The notes: generated by a model not told the origin, from the letters alone. 64,000 nt of DNA from Carnegiea gigantea (GCA_029747015.1 JAKOGI010000183.1:777001-841000), one strand, 5' to 3'; positions 22,401 through 35,400 are shown, counted from the first letter of the stretch. Numbers and translations are program-made.

Positions 22401-25400
22401 TTAATCCATGCTCCTGAAAAGCCATCCTATGGCAGGGAAGAGAGAAAAACTCCAGACATCAAAGCATGGAATATCTAGACTCTCATAAAGAATGCACTGT
22501 AATAAACAATTACCCAACCCCTTTCAGCTCATAAACCCAAATCTGTAAAATGTCCATGTAGGCAAGCCTATGAACAGAAAGCCATAGTATAGCAGTGGAA
22601 AACACGATACTAGGGCATAGATCCGGTATTAGGAGGCAAACCCATCTAGTGTGCACTGACACCTGACAACATAGTTAGACGACATACATGTTGTCTCTTA
22701 AAACAACAAAGTCAAGTAGCAAATTATGGTCGCGTGTTAATTTGTTGAAACAAGCATGATGTCTCTGGATTAGAATTAAGGGATTGTTTACTGATCTGCC
22801 CCATAAGTCAGACCTAACATGTTGAACAAATAACTTATTCATTCAAGTGGATCATAATTTTCAATTCTGTCTCCATACTCACCAATAGAAACCATGAATA
22901 ATAACAATATGGCTAATTCAGTACTTTGAAGATTAAAAAACTCAAAAATTGAATGCAACATATTGGATAACCATCAGTTTAGTCCATTTCATTATTTCAG
23001 AGCATCTGTCCAGTTTTCAAGCTAGAAAATGTTTCCTATAGTAAGAGAAAACAAAGACTGTAAGAGCACAATAAAACTCATTGATAAGATCGGCACATAA
23101 GCAAATGACACATTTTTCAGACACAATGGAACATGAAAGTTTTTCGTGCCTGATTTTGGCTCAAGCAATCTTCTCTAACTCCAGTATCATGAATATACTC
23201 ACCACAGAATTTGATCTTCTCCTGCAGAAAATTCGTGCTTTTCTTCCTCCACTTCTGCAATATCATCCTCACTGTCACTACAGATCAATGCTTCATTTCC
23301 AGATGGATCATAGTAGATGCGTCTCCTTCCGACCACTGACTGATCTTCTGCCATTCTCTGATTTCTATGTCACAACAGCAGTTAGTAATCAATTTGAAAG
23401 TGATATTAGATGCTCAACCATAAACAAAAAAAATAATGGACTTCATCTTAAACAATCATGTCTAGTTTAGCTAGTCAAATTGCTACAAGCAAGATCCTAG
23501 CAAGGAAAATAACCTTCACATGGACAACATGGGCCACAATGACTATCTTTTTCCCCAGACCATAGATATTGCAAATTTTAACACAGTCGTTGTTCCCCGT
23601 CCACAAAGAGGATCATTTAAGTTGTCCATCCCTGGGTAATACTGGCTTAAACATTTTGAGTAACTCTCAACTGAAGAAAGAAAGAGAAGTTATGCAGGTA
23701 ATAGCTGGCAAAACAATATCAATCCACAGGCATAGTTCAAAGATTGTATAGGGTTTCACACCTATCCAGAAAAATCCACGTTGTGTAAGGGGGTATCTTT
23801 CGAACTTTTGGAAGCTTGGTGTTTTTCAAAAAGATGGTTTCATGCGTAGTAAACTCTTTGTCTGTTGAACTTGAAAGAATCCCACTCAGTATGGACTGAG
23901 CACCTCCAATCCCTAAACGAGGAACTGCACTTGAAATATTCTTTCCTGAAGAAGGATCAGCTGAAATGATCTCATCAATATGACCCTGCAATTTCTTCCT
24001 ACTCTTGTCTAGTTTTTCCTTCACAAACATGAGATTGTCGTTAGCACAAACAAATCTATACAAGCAAAGTCTACCTGAAACCCCCCCTGGCCCCAAACAA
24101 AAAATGGGGAACCCGACGCATGCAGTCAAGCCCATACCTCACCAAGACAGATGGAAATATATACCCATGAACTTCCATGGACCTAGTTACAGCTCACCTT
24201 AATTTGTACAACACGATCTGCTTCAATTTCCTCCTTCAGCTTTTTGATCTTAGAAATCAAGTTTCCGCATCCTCTCTCTATTAGCTCTTCTAGGGATTTC
24301 TGTGAATTAATTGAATTACAAAAGACCCGGCAACAAAACCCAAAAGATATTAGATAATATCCCTTCAAAGTAGAAAAAGTTCTTGAGAGTAACGCATGTT
24401 CTGTTCCCATCCCATATCAAACATTAAAGGAATTCATTTCAACTAAGTTGGGGACAAGTTCTAATTGCTAATAAGTGAACAGAAAGGTTGGGCCCGAGTA
24501 AAGAATCACCGGTCCTCAACACCATAATCTTTCTCCTGCTTCTCTATATAATGTCATCAACATAGGAAAATAACGGCATGAGGAAAGAAACATGCAACTG
24601 CCTCAGGTGAAGAGGCTTGAAGTTAGAGGAGAACAGGAGAGATCTAATGCTGCATGCCTGCATATAATAGAGGAAAATTGAAGGAATCTTCAAATGTTTA
24701 ACACTATGCAAATGCCACGTTCAAGCACCCCTCACTTCCCTTATCCACGGGCAAAAGGAAACAGAAAAAATGACTCATTGCAACCGCCAACATTTACAAA
24801 CATATCATCATTTGACAAGGATTCAACCATCAATTATTCTTATGGTGATCAGATCACGGGAATGAAATAAATCCAAACTATGCATTCAAAGAGTCACATT
24901 GCAGTAGATAAGAAGAAAAATGGACAAAGCTCAGAATTGAATGGAGGAGAAACTCCTTGCTAGTGCAAACATGAGCTTATTCTCTCTCTGTCTTTGGGCA
25001 TTGATTGATATTCAACGGAGCACAAGTGAAGGTAAATTAGTGACCTTTGAGTGTTTAGTTGAATCATCATCCTTCTCAAAACATATGTTTCACTTTAACC
25101 CTAGTCAATTTAGCCCAGTTAGTAACAAGTTTAAGCCGAATACCTCAGTGCCATATGAACAGGTCATTAATACAGGACAATCAAATGGGTTAATGTCTTT
25201 GAGTGTTAGTCATCAAATTGGCAGCAGTGACACAATCTTCAAGGGTATCACCAACCCCCCCCCCAAAAAAAAAAAAAAAAAAAAACCTTTATCGCAACAA
25301 AAACCCCAAACAAACCCCAAAAAGAAAAATTTTAAATAAGTTGTGCAATTCCGCAATAACTAGTTCATCACCATCCCATATTCGATCAAAATTGATAACA

Positions 25401-25560
25401 AAACGGAACAAAAACACAGGAATCATGCTGAAGAAACCAAAGATTAACTTCAACTAATTCAACAGAAATTCAATCATATTCATACTAGCAGCAAATTAAA
25501 GAGCAGAAAAAAGAGACTAACTTTAGGATTGGATGAAGAATCGATAGCTTTGGACACCAT
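16403..25560 (-). CDS. SWN: Histone H3K27 methyltransferase, E(z) family, SWINGER/EZA1-like
   Basis: Seventeen coding exons (minus): 25560-25522, 24299-24198, 24018-23762, 23364-23203, 22426-22342, 22157-22023, 21908-21861, 21760-21692, 20738-20053, 18878-18734, 18241-18018, 17881-17750, 17537-17450, 17330-17283, 17197-17069, 16792-16715, 16594-16403. Phase is kept throughout, giving 872 residues, close to Arabidopsis SWN (856). Order of parts: N-terminal EED-binding/SANT-like region ([12 protein letters not shown], about 122-133), a variable middle with a KKQKK basic signal, SANT-type segment (about 505-550), cysteine-rich CXC domain (about 621-690), then SET (about 725-845). Catalytic landmarks are present: NHS at 799-801, and YDY at 835-837 before RYGPDQAP. 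The product is the catalytic subunit of PRC2 in the nucleus. SWN rather than CLF or MEA is chosen from the C-terminus (RKHQSH) and the [11 protein letters not shown] block. One intron is GC-AG. A full set of conserved motifs argues for a functional gene. Confidence 0.95.
16793..17068 (-). other. GC-AG intron within the SET domain coding region
   Basis: Exon 15 ends GATCAG at 17069, and the next bases are GCAAGT, so the donor is GC rather than GT. The acceptor CCCCAG ends at 16793. The context AG|GCAAGT is the strong consensus seen at natural GC donors. Reading through the intron adds 23 codons and then meets a stop (16997-16999), which would remove the NHS motif. Confidence 0.85.
18365..18383. 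repeat. Poly-C tract in SWN-like intron 10
   Basis: Nineteen C on the plus strand (poly-G in the transcript) between exons 10 and 11, followed by an A-rich segment. Confidence 0.9.
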
Positions 25561-26362
25561 GGATGCCCGCCGATGATTCAATTAGATTTGCAGATGATGA
25601 TCAGAGAGAGAGAGAGGATGAGGATGAAAAGTGGGAATTGACGAGGAAGGACGGAGCCGTGGAAGTTGCTGAGTAGCGCACACTCTCAGTGGTTCCGCTT
25701 ACGTGGCTTCTGCGTTGACGTCAGATCAAATGCCACCAAAGTCATCCCCACCGTCAGGTAAGAAAGAGTACGATCTTCAATGCCTCTTTATTTTGTTCTC
25801 ATGATTCATATGTTACCTCCCTCTTACAAAAGCTAAGGTGCTCTTCTTTTTTTAAAAAATTTTTTGGTGTTGCCTGATGTGGCTTTAAAATTTGATGCCT
25901 AGTTGGTAAAAAAAAAAATGACAAACATTGAGCGATAATATACTGTACTTTGAAAATATTGGATGATAATACTTCTAACTTTAAACTTAGATATCCGTAC
26001 ATCATACCGATTTTGAAAGTGTTTTTAGTTGGTGATGTAATTAATATATGCAACTGTATACACTTAGAAATTCTTATATTCTAAACATATGCAATTGCAT
26101 ACCATTTTGAAATTGTTGCACTACATTAATGACAACAAATTCAAAATCTGCCTAGTACATATACAGTAAATAGGGTAATAGCATGGTGTGTGAACGTCCA
26201 AGTTCAAAGTTGGGAATACTATTGTTCAATACCCCAATGTACAGTATATTATTATCCAAAATTCCAAAAGATGACTTTAAATTTAAATTTAAGCTCTACC
26301 TTACATGTTGAATTTTGTATTTTATTTCAGAATTAAAAGGTCGAAAAAAATATGTCTTTAAA
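25561..26362. other. SWN-like 5' flank and spacer before the LINE
   Basis: Upstream of the SWN-like ATG there is a GA tract (about 25602-25617) in the probable 5'UTR and a mixed-composition proximal promoter to about 25760. It becomes very AT-rich towards the LINE target site. No gene seen. Confidence 0.5.
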
Positions 26363-26426
26363 TGAAATTGGATATTACTATATTTTTATTTTTTTTGGGT
26401 GTGGAAGAGGGCCCTAAGATATTTTA

Positions 26427-27387
26427 TTAATGATTAATCATTCGGGACCATTTCACCCCTACACTATCAGCTAAGAGGAGTTCCGTTACCTCTCGATGAG
26501 GACTTTCAAAAACAAGACAATTACTAGGCAGATTAATTCCTAGGTTTGCCAATGTGTCCGCAACTTTGTTGACTTCCCGGTAACAATGAGTGACCTTCGT
26601 CTCCCACTGTTCATCATGTAATAAATCTTTGCAACACTTGATCAGTGGGCCATGTTCCAAGTTCATCCCTATGTCTCCCCTTAACATATCAACAAGGACC
26701 ATTGAATCGGATTGGAGCCAGAGCTTTTGTATTCCTCTCTCTCGTGCAAGTGTCAGCCCCTTTAACATTGCCTTTAGTTCTGCCTTCACCGAGGAGTAGT
26801 GGCCCATGCTCGCTGTATAGCCCCATCTCCATTCATCCAGTTCCCCCCCTCAGGACACCACCTCCTCCTGCTGGTCCAGGATTTCCCTTAGATGCTCCGT
26901 CTGTGTTAAGGACAGACCACCCCTGCTGGGGTGCTTCCCAACCCACCCCAACCTCTACCGCGTTCCATTGGGCTGGTGCTGCACTTTCACGCTCCAAAGC
27001 TTCCTTCATTTCCTTGAATTTAGTCATGAGGTAGGCGACTTCATCTTGTGTTAATACTTCCACCTCCCCGAAGCATCCACCGTTTCTCCATTTCCAAACA
27101 TACCAGAGTGTGAGGAGAAATTGTGCTGGCCAGTTGCTATCCCTGTCATTCTTATACATGTTCAAGTGGAACCAATCATTGAAGTTTAGAATCGTTCCCA
27201 AGTGTCCCTTCCCTTTCGCCGAGAGGGCTTGCCAGATGATGCCAGCTTCAGGACATAATCTCAGTACGTGCTCCACATCCTCCTGTGTCTGATCACATAC
27301 ACTGCATGAAGGATTGTTTGTGATTCCTCTCTTGAACCGATTCACGTTGGTCATAATTTTATCATGCAGAACTAACCAGGCAAACAC
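26427..27387 (-). pseudogene. LINE zinc-binding and RNase H region
   Basis: Segment 27387-26833 carries the zf-RVT cysteine/histidine cluster and the first RNase H aspartate (NTDGAS). Segment 26807-26427, one frame off, carries the remaining catalytic glutamate (ELKAM) and aspartate (LQSDSM). A frameshift near 26820 separates them. This RNase H module at the C-terminus is a feature of one group of plant L1 elements. Confidence 0.9.
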
Positions 27388-27713
27388 CTTGACTCTATGA
27401 GGTGCATTGATTTTCCAGAAATCCTTCCAAAATTTGCTATCTTCCTCTAACGTGCCTTTTTGCTCAGCATGAGTGTGGATTTAATAGTAAATCTCCCTGA
27501 ACTAGATGCCTTCCAGTAATACCGGTCCTCTATCTCCCCTTCTGGACCTAGCTCGAAGGAACCAATGGATTGCATCGCCTCATTTGGGAGGTAGTCTGCA
27601 AAACATTCCCATCGCCAGCCTCTATCCTCATCCTAATAGTCCCTGACCATATTGGCTTGCTCTAACTCTGGTACGGGACAGCTTGCCAGGCCCACTAGAG
27701 GTGTGTGTGTTGC

Positions 27714-29016
27714 CTATTTATGGTGCCAGAAGCTCGTTGAACACCCATCCCCAATGTCTACACCAAGTCCGTTTTCAATGATCTTGTTATTCTCTACTAT
27801 CCCTTTCCAGAGATAGGAATCCCCCGTCTTTGCTTGGAATAGTCCCAGTCCGCACCGGCCCCGACCATACTTATGTTTCAAAACTCGAGCCCACAAGGAG
27901 TCTCTTTCGTCCAACATTCGCCATCCCAATTTCGCAAGGCTCGCGGAATTGAGATGCCTCATCGATCGGAGACCAAGACCCCCTTGACTTTTCGGTTGAG
28001 TAACAATCTCCCATTTTATGAGATGGGGTTTACGCTCGTCTGCTGCCCCTCCCCAGAGAAATTGCCGTATCTTCCTGTCAACCTCATCGCAGATAGAGCG
28101 AGGCACCTTCATAGTTTACACTGTATAGGCTGGGATTGATTCAATGGTTGACTGAATGAGTGTCGCCCTTCCTGTAAGAGAGAGGCACTTGGTCTTCCAA
28201 CCTGCAAACTTTCTCTCAATTCTGTCCAAGACATATTGGAATTGAGACTTAGACACTCAGCCATTGATCGTTGGCACACCCAAGTATTTACCAAGGTCGT
28301 CTGTGCTGGACACCTGTAGGATGCTACAAATGGCCTCCTTTTCTCTTTCTAAAATGTTAGGCGAGAACAACACTTTTGACTTCGAAGGGCTCAATTTCTG
28401 TCCGGAGGCATTGCAGAACTGATCAAGGCACTGTTTTATGATGCTGGCTTGTCCCTCATTCGCTTCTGCATAAAGGATTACGTCGTCGGCAAAGAGTAAG
28501 TTAGATATCATAGGTCCACTTCGACATACGGGAATGTGGTCTCCATTGCTTGGTTTCAACCAGAGCATCAATGAGTTGTGTCAGCCGCTCCATGCAAGCT
28601 ACGAATAAGTATGGTGACAAAGGGTCTCCTTGCCTAATCCCTCGAGTTAGAAAGAATTTCTCTGTGGGTTCACCGTTCCATAGAATCTGCATCGAGCATG
28701 AGGAGACGCATAGCAGACCTCAACAAGTGGCTGAGGGAGTTTCATTTCTTGCAGAGTATCGCGGATAAAACTCCAGTTAAGCCTATCATACGCCTTTTCC
28801 AAGTCCAACTTTATAGCCATATACCCCTTCCCACTTCTCTTTTTACGAAGGGTATGAAGCAACTCTTGCATGATTACTACATTATCGCTTATCAAACGCC
28901 CCGGGACGAAACTCGCTTGGCAAGGAGAAATGAGGTTAGGGAAACTTTAATCTTTGCACTGTGCATTTGATGATGATTTTATACACCACGTTACATAGTC
29001 CGATGGGTCTGAACTG
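27714..29016 (-). pseudogene. LINE reverse transcriptase remnant
   Basis: Overlapping frame fragments 28895-28647, 28692-28501, 28571-28257, 28294-28109 and 28112-27714 together cover RT fingers, palm and thumb. The catalytic FADD lies at about 28478-28489 and the GIRQGDP block at about 28617-28637. The 5' edge at 29016 lies within RT, typical of incomplete target-primed reverse transcription. Confidence 0.9.
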
Positions 29017-29090
29017 TGAAATTGGATATTACTATAGTACTTCATTATTTGTACTTTGTAGAGTTGTTAAAAAATATATAAGACAAGCAC

Positions 29091-29527
29091 AATTATGAAA
29101 TTGGAGCAAACAAATGAAGAATTTAAACTAGGGTGATATTTATGGCAATTTAATGCATATGAGCCACTTGAAGGCAATGTTCACGGCAATAATTTTCAAA
29201 GACTTTACTAATTGTGTTAGTTGTCACCCACTAAATTTAAGTAAATGTTAGCGATAATTAAATTTCATTGTGAATAACCACGACTCCAAATTTTTTTATA
29301 ATATTTGACCACAATCAATTCAAAATAATTATGAAATTGAAGCAAACAAATGAAGAATTTAAACTAGAGTGATATTTAGAGTAATTTAAATTTTTTTAAA
29401 ACAATTTTGATGCATATGAGTCACTTGGAGGCAATGTTCTAGGTAATAACTTTCAAAGACCTTACTAATTATGTCAGTTAACACCCATTAAATTTAAGTA
29501 ATTGTTAGCGATAGTTAAATTTCATTG
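29091..29527. repeat. Diverged direct repeat, 236-bp offset
   Basis: Segments 29091-29270 and 29327-29527 share a common order of blocks (aattatgaaattg, gcaaacaaatgaagaattta, gcatatgag, ggcaatgtt, taaatttaagta, aatttcattg) with scattered mismatches and a small insertion in the second. It is an old local duplication in AT-rich DNA just beyond the LINE. Confidence 0.8.
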
Positions 29528-29852
29528 GTATCATTGAGAGTTCATAGCAAAAATCCCCCCTCAGGTCAAAACTGCATGGTCTATGAAATATTAATTTCCG
29601 AAAGTTTTTAAACAGAGCATTTATACTTATCCCATTTACAAGTACTATTAGAAAAGAAGCACCCATCCTTAGCGTTTCAGCATTTTGCCAATTTATTAGT
29701 CTACATGTCATTCACGTGATCTACAAATTAGACAACTCAAAAATTATAGTAGTAATACAAATTAAACATTTGCTACAAGTTGAACAAGAGTAAAACGTCA
29801 AATAAAAATTAAAACATAGAATGAAATTATGGTGTTGATAAATTGAATTGCA

Positions 29853-30716
29853 TCATACTTTGTGTTCACTTTCCCTAATGTCAATAGCATAATCATCTTC
29901 TATTTGCCTCCTAATGAAAGGAATCATCATTAGCCAAATGATTCCCTTCATAATCCTAATTATTCCAATCACAACGGTCATATAATACAACCACCACCCA
30001 AGAAAATCACCCAACTCAATTTTCATCATTATATCCCTCTTGGCAACCACCACACCAGCCAAGGCATCCACCTCACCCCTCAACCTCCACCACGACAACG
30101 CCCCGAAGCAGGCGGCGAGGGCCCACCTCTCGGCCCCCCACTCCTCCCGGGGCCCACCGAACACCGTGTCATCCACCACGGGCCGCACGATGATCCTAGC
30201 CCAATGGATCATGGTCTCATGAAGGCCCAAAAAGAAGACCACCTTGCTTACCATGCTCCTTCCCTCACCAAACCCTGCCCCATTGACCCCTGCCTTAATA
30301 GAGGCCTCAATGCCTAATGCCACACACCCTTGCAAGGTACACAGGAGGATCCAAGCAGCATGAAGACGTGGCCGGAAAACGGGTCTCGAAGGCTCGCTCA
30401 ACGGGCCAATCCGGCCCATTAACCCATTGATCAATGTAGCTAAGCTAACAAAAGCCACGAGGACATGGAGGAGATTTGGATTAGAGTAGAGAAAAAGAGA
30501 ACAAAGGAGAGATTTTCGAGGCGGCTCGGAACCTAATGAGAGAAGATAATGAGCACTTGAGAGCCTTGCTAGGAGGAGGAAGGAGAGGGGCAAAAGAAGG
30601 CTAAGGAGAGTAATTGAAAGAAGATAAAACCCCCTTACAAATATGGGGTGATGATCAATCATCTCCAAATTATTGGAACAACCCTTGTTCTTGTTTTCCC
30701 AGATCTTCCAACACAT
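29853..30716 (-). CDS. Intronless plant multi-pass membrane protein, unknown function
   Basis: A single exon of 287 codons from the ATG at 30716; an alternative ATG at 30662 would drop 18 residues. Hydrophobic spans are visible at about 30-50, 81-101, 118-138, 158-172, 197-210 and 240-268. Conserved-looking pieces include the loop HETMIHWARIIVRPVVDD (166-183), rich in possible polar/charged contacts within a hydrophobic context, and a charged tail EDDYAIDIRESEH. The coding sequence is GC-rich compared with its AT-rich flanks, as expected for real coding DNA. I recall similar uncharacterised plant transmembrane proteins but cannot name a family or function. It stands alone between the LINE-derived region and the INO80B-like gene. 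Confidence 0.75.
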   Translation of the reverse strand: MCWKIWENKNKGCSNNLEMIDHHPIFVRGFYLLSITLLSLLLPLSFLLLARLSSAHYLLSLGSEPPRKSLLCSLFLYSNPNLLHVLVAFVSLATLINGLMGRIGPLSEPSRPVFRPRLHAAWILLCTLQGCVALGIEASIKAGVNGAGFGEGRSMVSKVVFFLGLHETMIHWARIIVRPVVDDTVFGGPREEWGAERWALAACFGALSWWRLRGEVDALAGVVVAKRDIMMKIELGDFLGWWLYYMTVVIGIIRIMKGIIWLMMIPFIRRQIEDDYAIDIRESEHKV

Positions 30717-31253
30717 TTTTAATATATTGTTTGATCTGAAAAATGAGACAAATAGACTCTCACACCAACAATTTGTTTGAATCAGAAGGGAGCATGAATT
30801 GCAAACCTTATATATGAAATCAAGTTGGGTGGGAAATGGCAGGTAAAGTGGTTGCCACGATTCGATGTTAGTTGACTAATAAAAATCACTAATAATATGA
30901 TATACATTTTGGCATGCATGTAGTTTTATTTTGATATATTTGATTCATGAGTCATATATGCTCGGTCCATATCATACATTCGTTATTGTTATTTTAATGA
31001 ATCAAATACATTGGATGTACGCCTGCTATTTTAATCGACAAACTTTTTGAGGATCAGTACTGTTGAATGTTCAATACCTTAAATTCTGCTTTATTTAACC
31101 TTTGTATTTCCTTATGCACTAAGGCTGACATATCGAGTAACTTTCAAAACATTGTTCAAAATCATGTATAAGCATCGTCGAAATTTACAAAAAGCACCCC
31201 CGGTAAAAAGTTATTAACATGTACTAAATCACTTAAAACTCATAAGTGAGCAC

Positions 31254-31293
<40 letters not shown>

Positions 31294-32494
31294 TTAAAAA
31301 AATCAAAAATGCAATTTACATCATGTGATCCATTACCAGCAACCTCTAGCATTTTTTTAGTAAAACAAAAGAAAGAAAAGCACTAATTTTCAATTAATTC
31401 AGGATAGTTTTTTTTTTTTTTTTTCATGATCCTGAACTGGCATACCACAACGGTTTCATGCATTATTATATTTGACATTGTTCAATCATTGGAGAGTGAG
31501 CAATGGCAAGGCCTGCTAATAAGTGCAATTAAAAAAGAAAAAAGCCTTAATATTATCCAAAATACCTAATTAGTACTGTGAATTTAAAAAGAGTGTTAGA
31601 GGTTGGCAAGTCACTAGGATTTGATTTATGCCGAGAACAAAATAAGTGAGAGATTCTGTATGTGATCTCACACATCACAATTATTGAGAAATGGACGATC
31701 GGGTCGAAATTATAGGTTATCTATTGCTTACGTTTTGTTTCTGGTGCAGAGGTCCTTTCACAATGTCTCCCTAACTGTGTAATTTGGTGGTAAATGGAAG
31801 ATTTACCACCAACATGCAATCAAACATTATTACCTAACAGAGACGCCCATAGTATTACCCCTTTGAAAATGATTTATCTAAATTCGTTTTTTTTTCAAAA
31901 TTGTCGAATTATTCATATATCACTTAACAAGTATAGCCGTTATCACGGTCCTTAACAGTGATCTACTGCAATTGTGTTTCTATATCCCCCCTGTGCCCTG
32001 CGGACTATCTTTTCACCAATGCGTCAGGGGCAACTCTCTAAAGTCTAAATATAGGCTTTGGGTATACTTTATGCATTTCCTTCGCCATGCTCTGTAAGCA
32101 AGAGCCATGCTATAGACTTGTTCTCTTGGCCAAAATCTTATGTTTCTTTTAGTTTCGCACATCGTACAAGCAGGGGGCAAGGGGGATAGAAACAGAAGTA
32201 CATTATCAGCAGGATACGAATGCCAATCCTTCATTCTAAGAACCCAATCGATAGTCCAATTCTCAGAGACTTTATCAGGTGCCCTCAATGGAGCAGAGAT
32301 GATAGGCAATGACAGTTTCACAATGGAGCCTCAAATAGACCATTTATTTCCACAATATCATAATACTACGTAATTATTTGCTCTATACAAAACATATCAA
32401 ACTACGAATATCGGTCAATGTCATAAATGTGCAGGTGATGCACCTGTCGCACACAAAGGCTAGGAGGATGTTTTAGAATGATTTGTGAAAGATA
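30717..32494. other. Intergenic AT-rich region
   Basis: No gene found. It contains a (TA)18 microsatellite at 31257-31292, a T17 run near 31410, and the 3' flank of the INO80B-like gene. A 102-codon minus frame at 32321-32013 has no recognisable domain. Confidence 0.55.
31257..31292. repeat. (TA)18 microsatellite
   Basis: 36 bp of uninterrupted TA repeats in the spacer upstream of the membrane-protein gene. Confidence 0.98.
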
Positions 32495-35400
32495 TTAGCA
32501 GGCAGCAGCTTCGCCGTGCGTATTCCCCTGAATTGCCTTGTAGCAGTGGAGACTGCATAGAGGTAGCTTCGTCTTTGAATCCCTGTACTTGTATGGATTT
32601 GTACATGAGGGGCCAGCGCACCTTTCCCTTGGAGGAGGATAACTGCCACAATTTGCCAGAATATTTCAAATTAGTTGCTTCAGGTTGATGTTTTACGAGT
32701 TGATCAGTCATTGAAATCTCTAAAATCAGATGGAATTCCAACTTTAGCTTTCAGAGCTCTCATATAACTTCCAGTTTTTCCAGAATCACAAACATGCAAA
32801 GGCATAAAATATGAGAACGGTTTTTTAACAATCAGTTTCAGCTTGGACTTTACCGGACTACAGCAAAAATGTGTCTAACAATCCTCCACAATTTTGGTAT
32901 AGTAGTAGGCTATCAACAATTTCAACATAGGGGATCAGTGAAAACCAATCTCTTGGCAAACAGACAGTATTTGAACCCCCCGCTCCCCCCCCCCCCCCCC
33001 CCAAAAAAAAGAAAGCAAACCCCATGGCCTAGATGGAACTCCCAGATAAGGCTTTGGGTTTTGATGCAAAATATAGTTTTCTTCAGTGACAAACACCACT
33101 TGGTCAGCATGATAACAAGAAAGGGATGCCTCAAGGGAGTTGATTTTTGAGCCATAGGGAGAGAAGCAAGATTCTACATACCTGCATGGTTTCGACTCAA
33201 ATATACTAGGCAAACCCATATCGTTCGGGAATGTAACAGTAGTCCCATTAGGGCCCATGACCAGCCTGATACTAGTTGATGCACGCACCAATTCATCAGC
33301 AGCCTTCTCCTGCATCAGACAATATTCCAATTTATGTCTTTCCTGATGTAATACCGCTAAATGAGGGACTATGTTACAGCACAAAAAATCTGGTACCTGA
33401 GCCAGCTCTTCATCACGTTTCTTCTTTTTCTCTTCTCGCTTTTTCCGACTGGAATCTTGGCCAAGTATTTTTCTAATTGCCTCAGCCTGACATTAACACA
33501 ATGATAATCAGCTCCACAAAGATGGATGTAAAGACATGAAAATCAAATATAAAAGATTCAAAAGTCAAAACCTCAGACTCCCTAGCTGCCTTCTCATTTT
33601 GCATTCTACGTCTGTGTGCAGCCTCTGCTTTCTTCAATTGCTGCTCCACTTCTGAAAGCTTCTCCTTTTGTTCTGCAGACAAATTACATAAAGGTATAAT
33701 TAAGAACTCAACAGAGGCAAGGGTATAATTAAGAACTCAATAGAGCTAATTTGATACACTAACACTGTGACATAAAAGTGGGTAGACAGAGTAAATCCAG
33801 GATTCATACTTTTAGGGGGTGCAGGAGGCAATCCATTTGGAAATTCAACTCCATTTCCACAGGGGCTAGAGGCATCTCTGCCTGATTGCAGAGCTCTTTG
33901 ACGAGTTGTAAGAGTCATTTCCCGCTTAGGCTCAACAAGTGAGTCAACTGGATCCTTCCTTGCTTTCTTCTTCTTTCTGCTTTCTTGCTCACCATCAGAC
34001 AGAAGTTCCTCCTCTTCCTCATAGTCAGTGTCCTCAGAGGGAGATCTCTTCTTCCCATCTTTGCTTGACCGAGAAGATAGACTGCCTTCCAAATTCTCAG
34101 GAGAATTTCCTGAAAATTTAGACAATCTTCGGTGTTTTCTACTAGATTCTTCATCATCGTCTCTAATTCCAGCAGCCAATCTGGCATTTTTCAGTTTTTC
34201 TAAGTATCTGATCTCATCATCAACATCATCGTCATCAAAGGTATCAATTGCACGTTTCTTTGGCACCCGCTTACTCTTACGCACAGAGTCACTCTTATCA
34301 CCTTGTCTTCCAGAGTGATTCTTTGCATTCCCCTTACCCACTGAGGATTCCTCCCTCCCAAGACTAAATCCTCCTCTGGAGAAATCCTTCCAAGGAATCC
34401 CCTGTAACCCATGCCTTCTATCTGTCGGCGGCGAGTTATCATCATCTGAAGTATTCTGCAGACGGAATAAACAAATTTCATTAACTTAAGTGCTACTTGC
34501 TCGTTGGAGAATAGTAGCAACAATGCCCATTGTGGCTGCTTTCACTAGTGAAGTCCTCGGATCGATACGAAGACATTTAAAGACAATTACCTCATATAAC
34601 ACATCTTAAATGCTGCTACTCATTGCCATACATTGTGTCCAAAATGAAAAGATAGTGACTAAAAAGAACAGTGCTCAAGGGACACTTTCATGATCATTTA
34701 ATCACTGAACATAAAAGGTAGGTCTTTTGCATAACAAGCAGAATAGCCTCTGATGTAGCATATTATGCCAGTTCATGCAAGCGATTATGCCAAGAAATAA
34801 AGGTACAACATACAAACATAGACAAAGAACACTAAGGTGGACTTCGCCGAAGCCAGGTATAGCAGTGTTACCCTACAAGCAAAGAGGTTATTTCGGAGCA
34901 AGAGACCCAAAAAAACAAATGAAGAAGAGATTTTAAGGAGCATAAATGATAAATGCATGCATATTAATTAAAAAAATCAATTAGTACTCGTTGATAAACA
35001 GTAGTAGCATGTTAACAGTAATATGGCGCAATGAACAGCTCATACAATATCTCCATAATCCAGAACAACATAGCCTACCTTATGGACTGACTTCTGAGCA
35101 GCATCTGAACTACGGGAAGACTTTCCAGAAACACTGGCATCAATAGTTCTTGTGACGCCGCCAACTTTGACCTTAAGTTTTTTAAGTTTACTTTCATTTC
35201 CCGATGCATCCACTGAAGGGCATGAACTCTCATCACTCTTTATCCTACTCAATGCCATAGTCTTCTGTGGCTCAGAGCCGTCTTTAACTCTGCTTGTGTT
35301 TTTCCAGTTAGCAGGAGCAAGTACACCTTCGCTGCCCCTTCTGTGATTCGTTCCCATTCGTCCCTGATCACCACCATTATTACCATATAGTTCGTCAAGT

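Larger units (their letters stand above)
26383..29016 (-). mobile_element. 5'-truncated plant L1-type LINE with RNase H
   Basis: A 2,634-bp minus-strand insertion flanked by a perfect 20-bp target duplication (tgaaattggatattactata at 26363-26382 and 29017-29036). The 5' end begins abruptly inside the reverse transcriptase (block FRPIGLCNVVYK). It continues through the RT motifs LDLEKAYDRL, GIRQGDPLSPYLF and FADD, a zinc-binding RVT region (CSVCDQTQEDVEHVLRLC), and a C-terminal RNase H (NTDGASKGNPGP, ELKAM, SDS). It ends in an A-rich tail (AAAAAAAATAAAAATA at about 26383-26398). Endonuclease and ORF1 are absent because of truncation. The reading frame changes several times (near 28650, 28540, 28270, 28110 and 26820), so it is dead. 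Confidence 0.95.
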
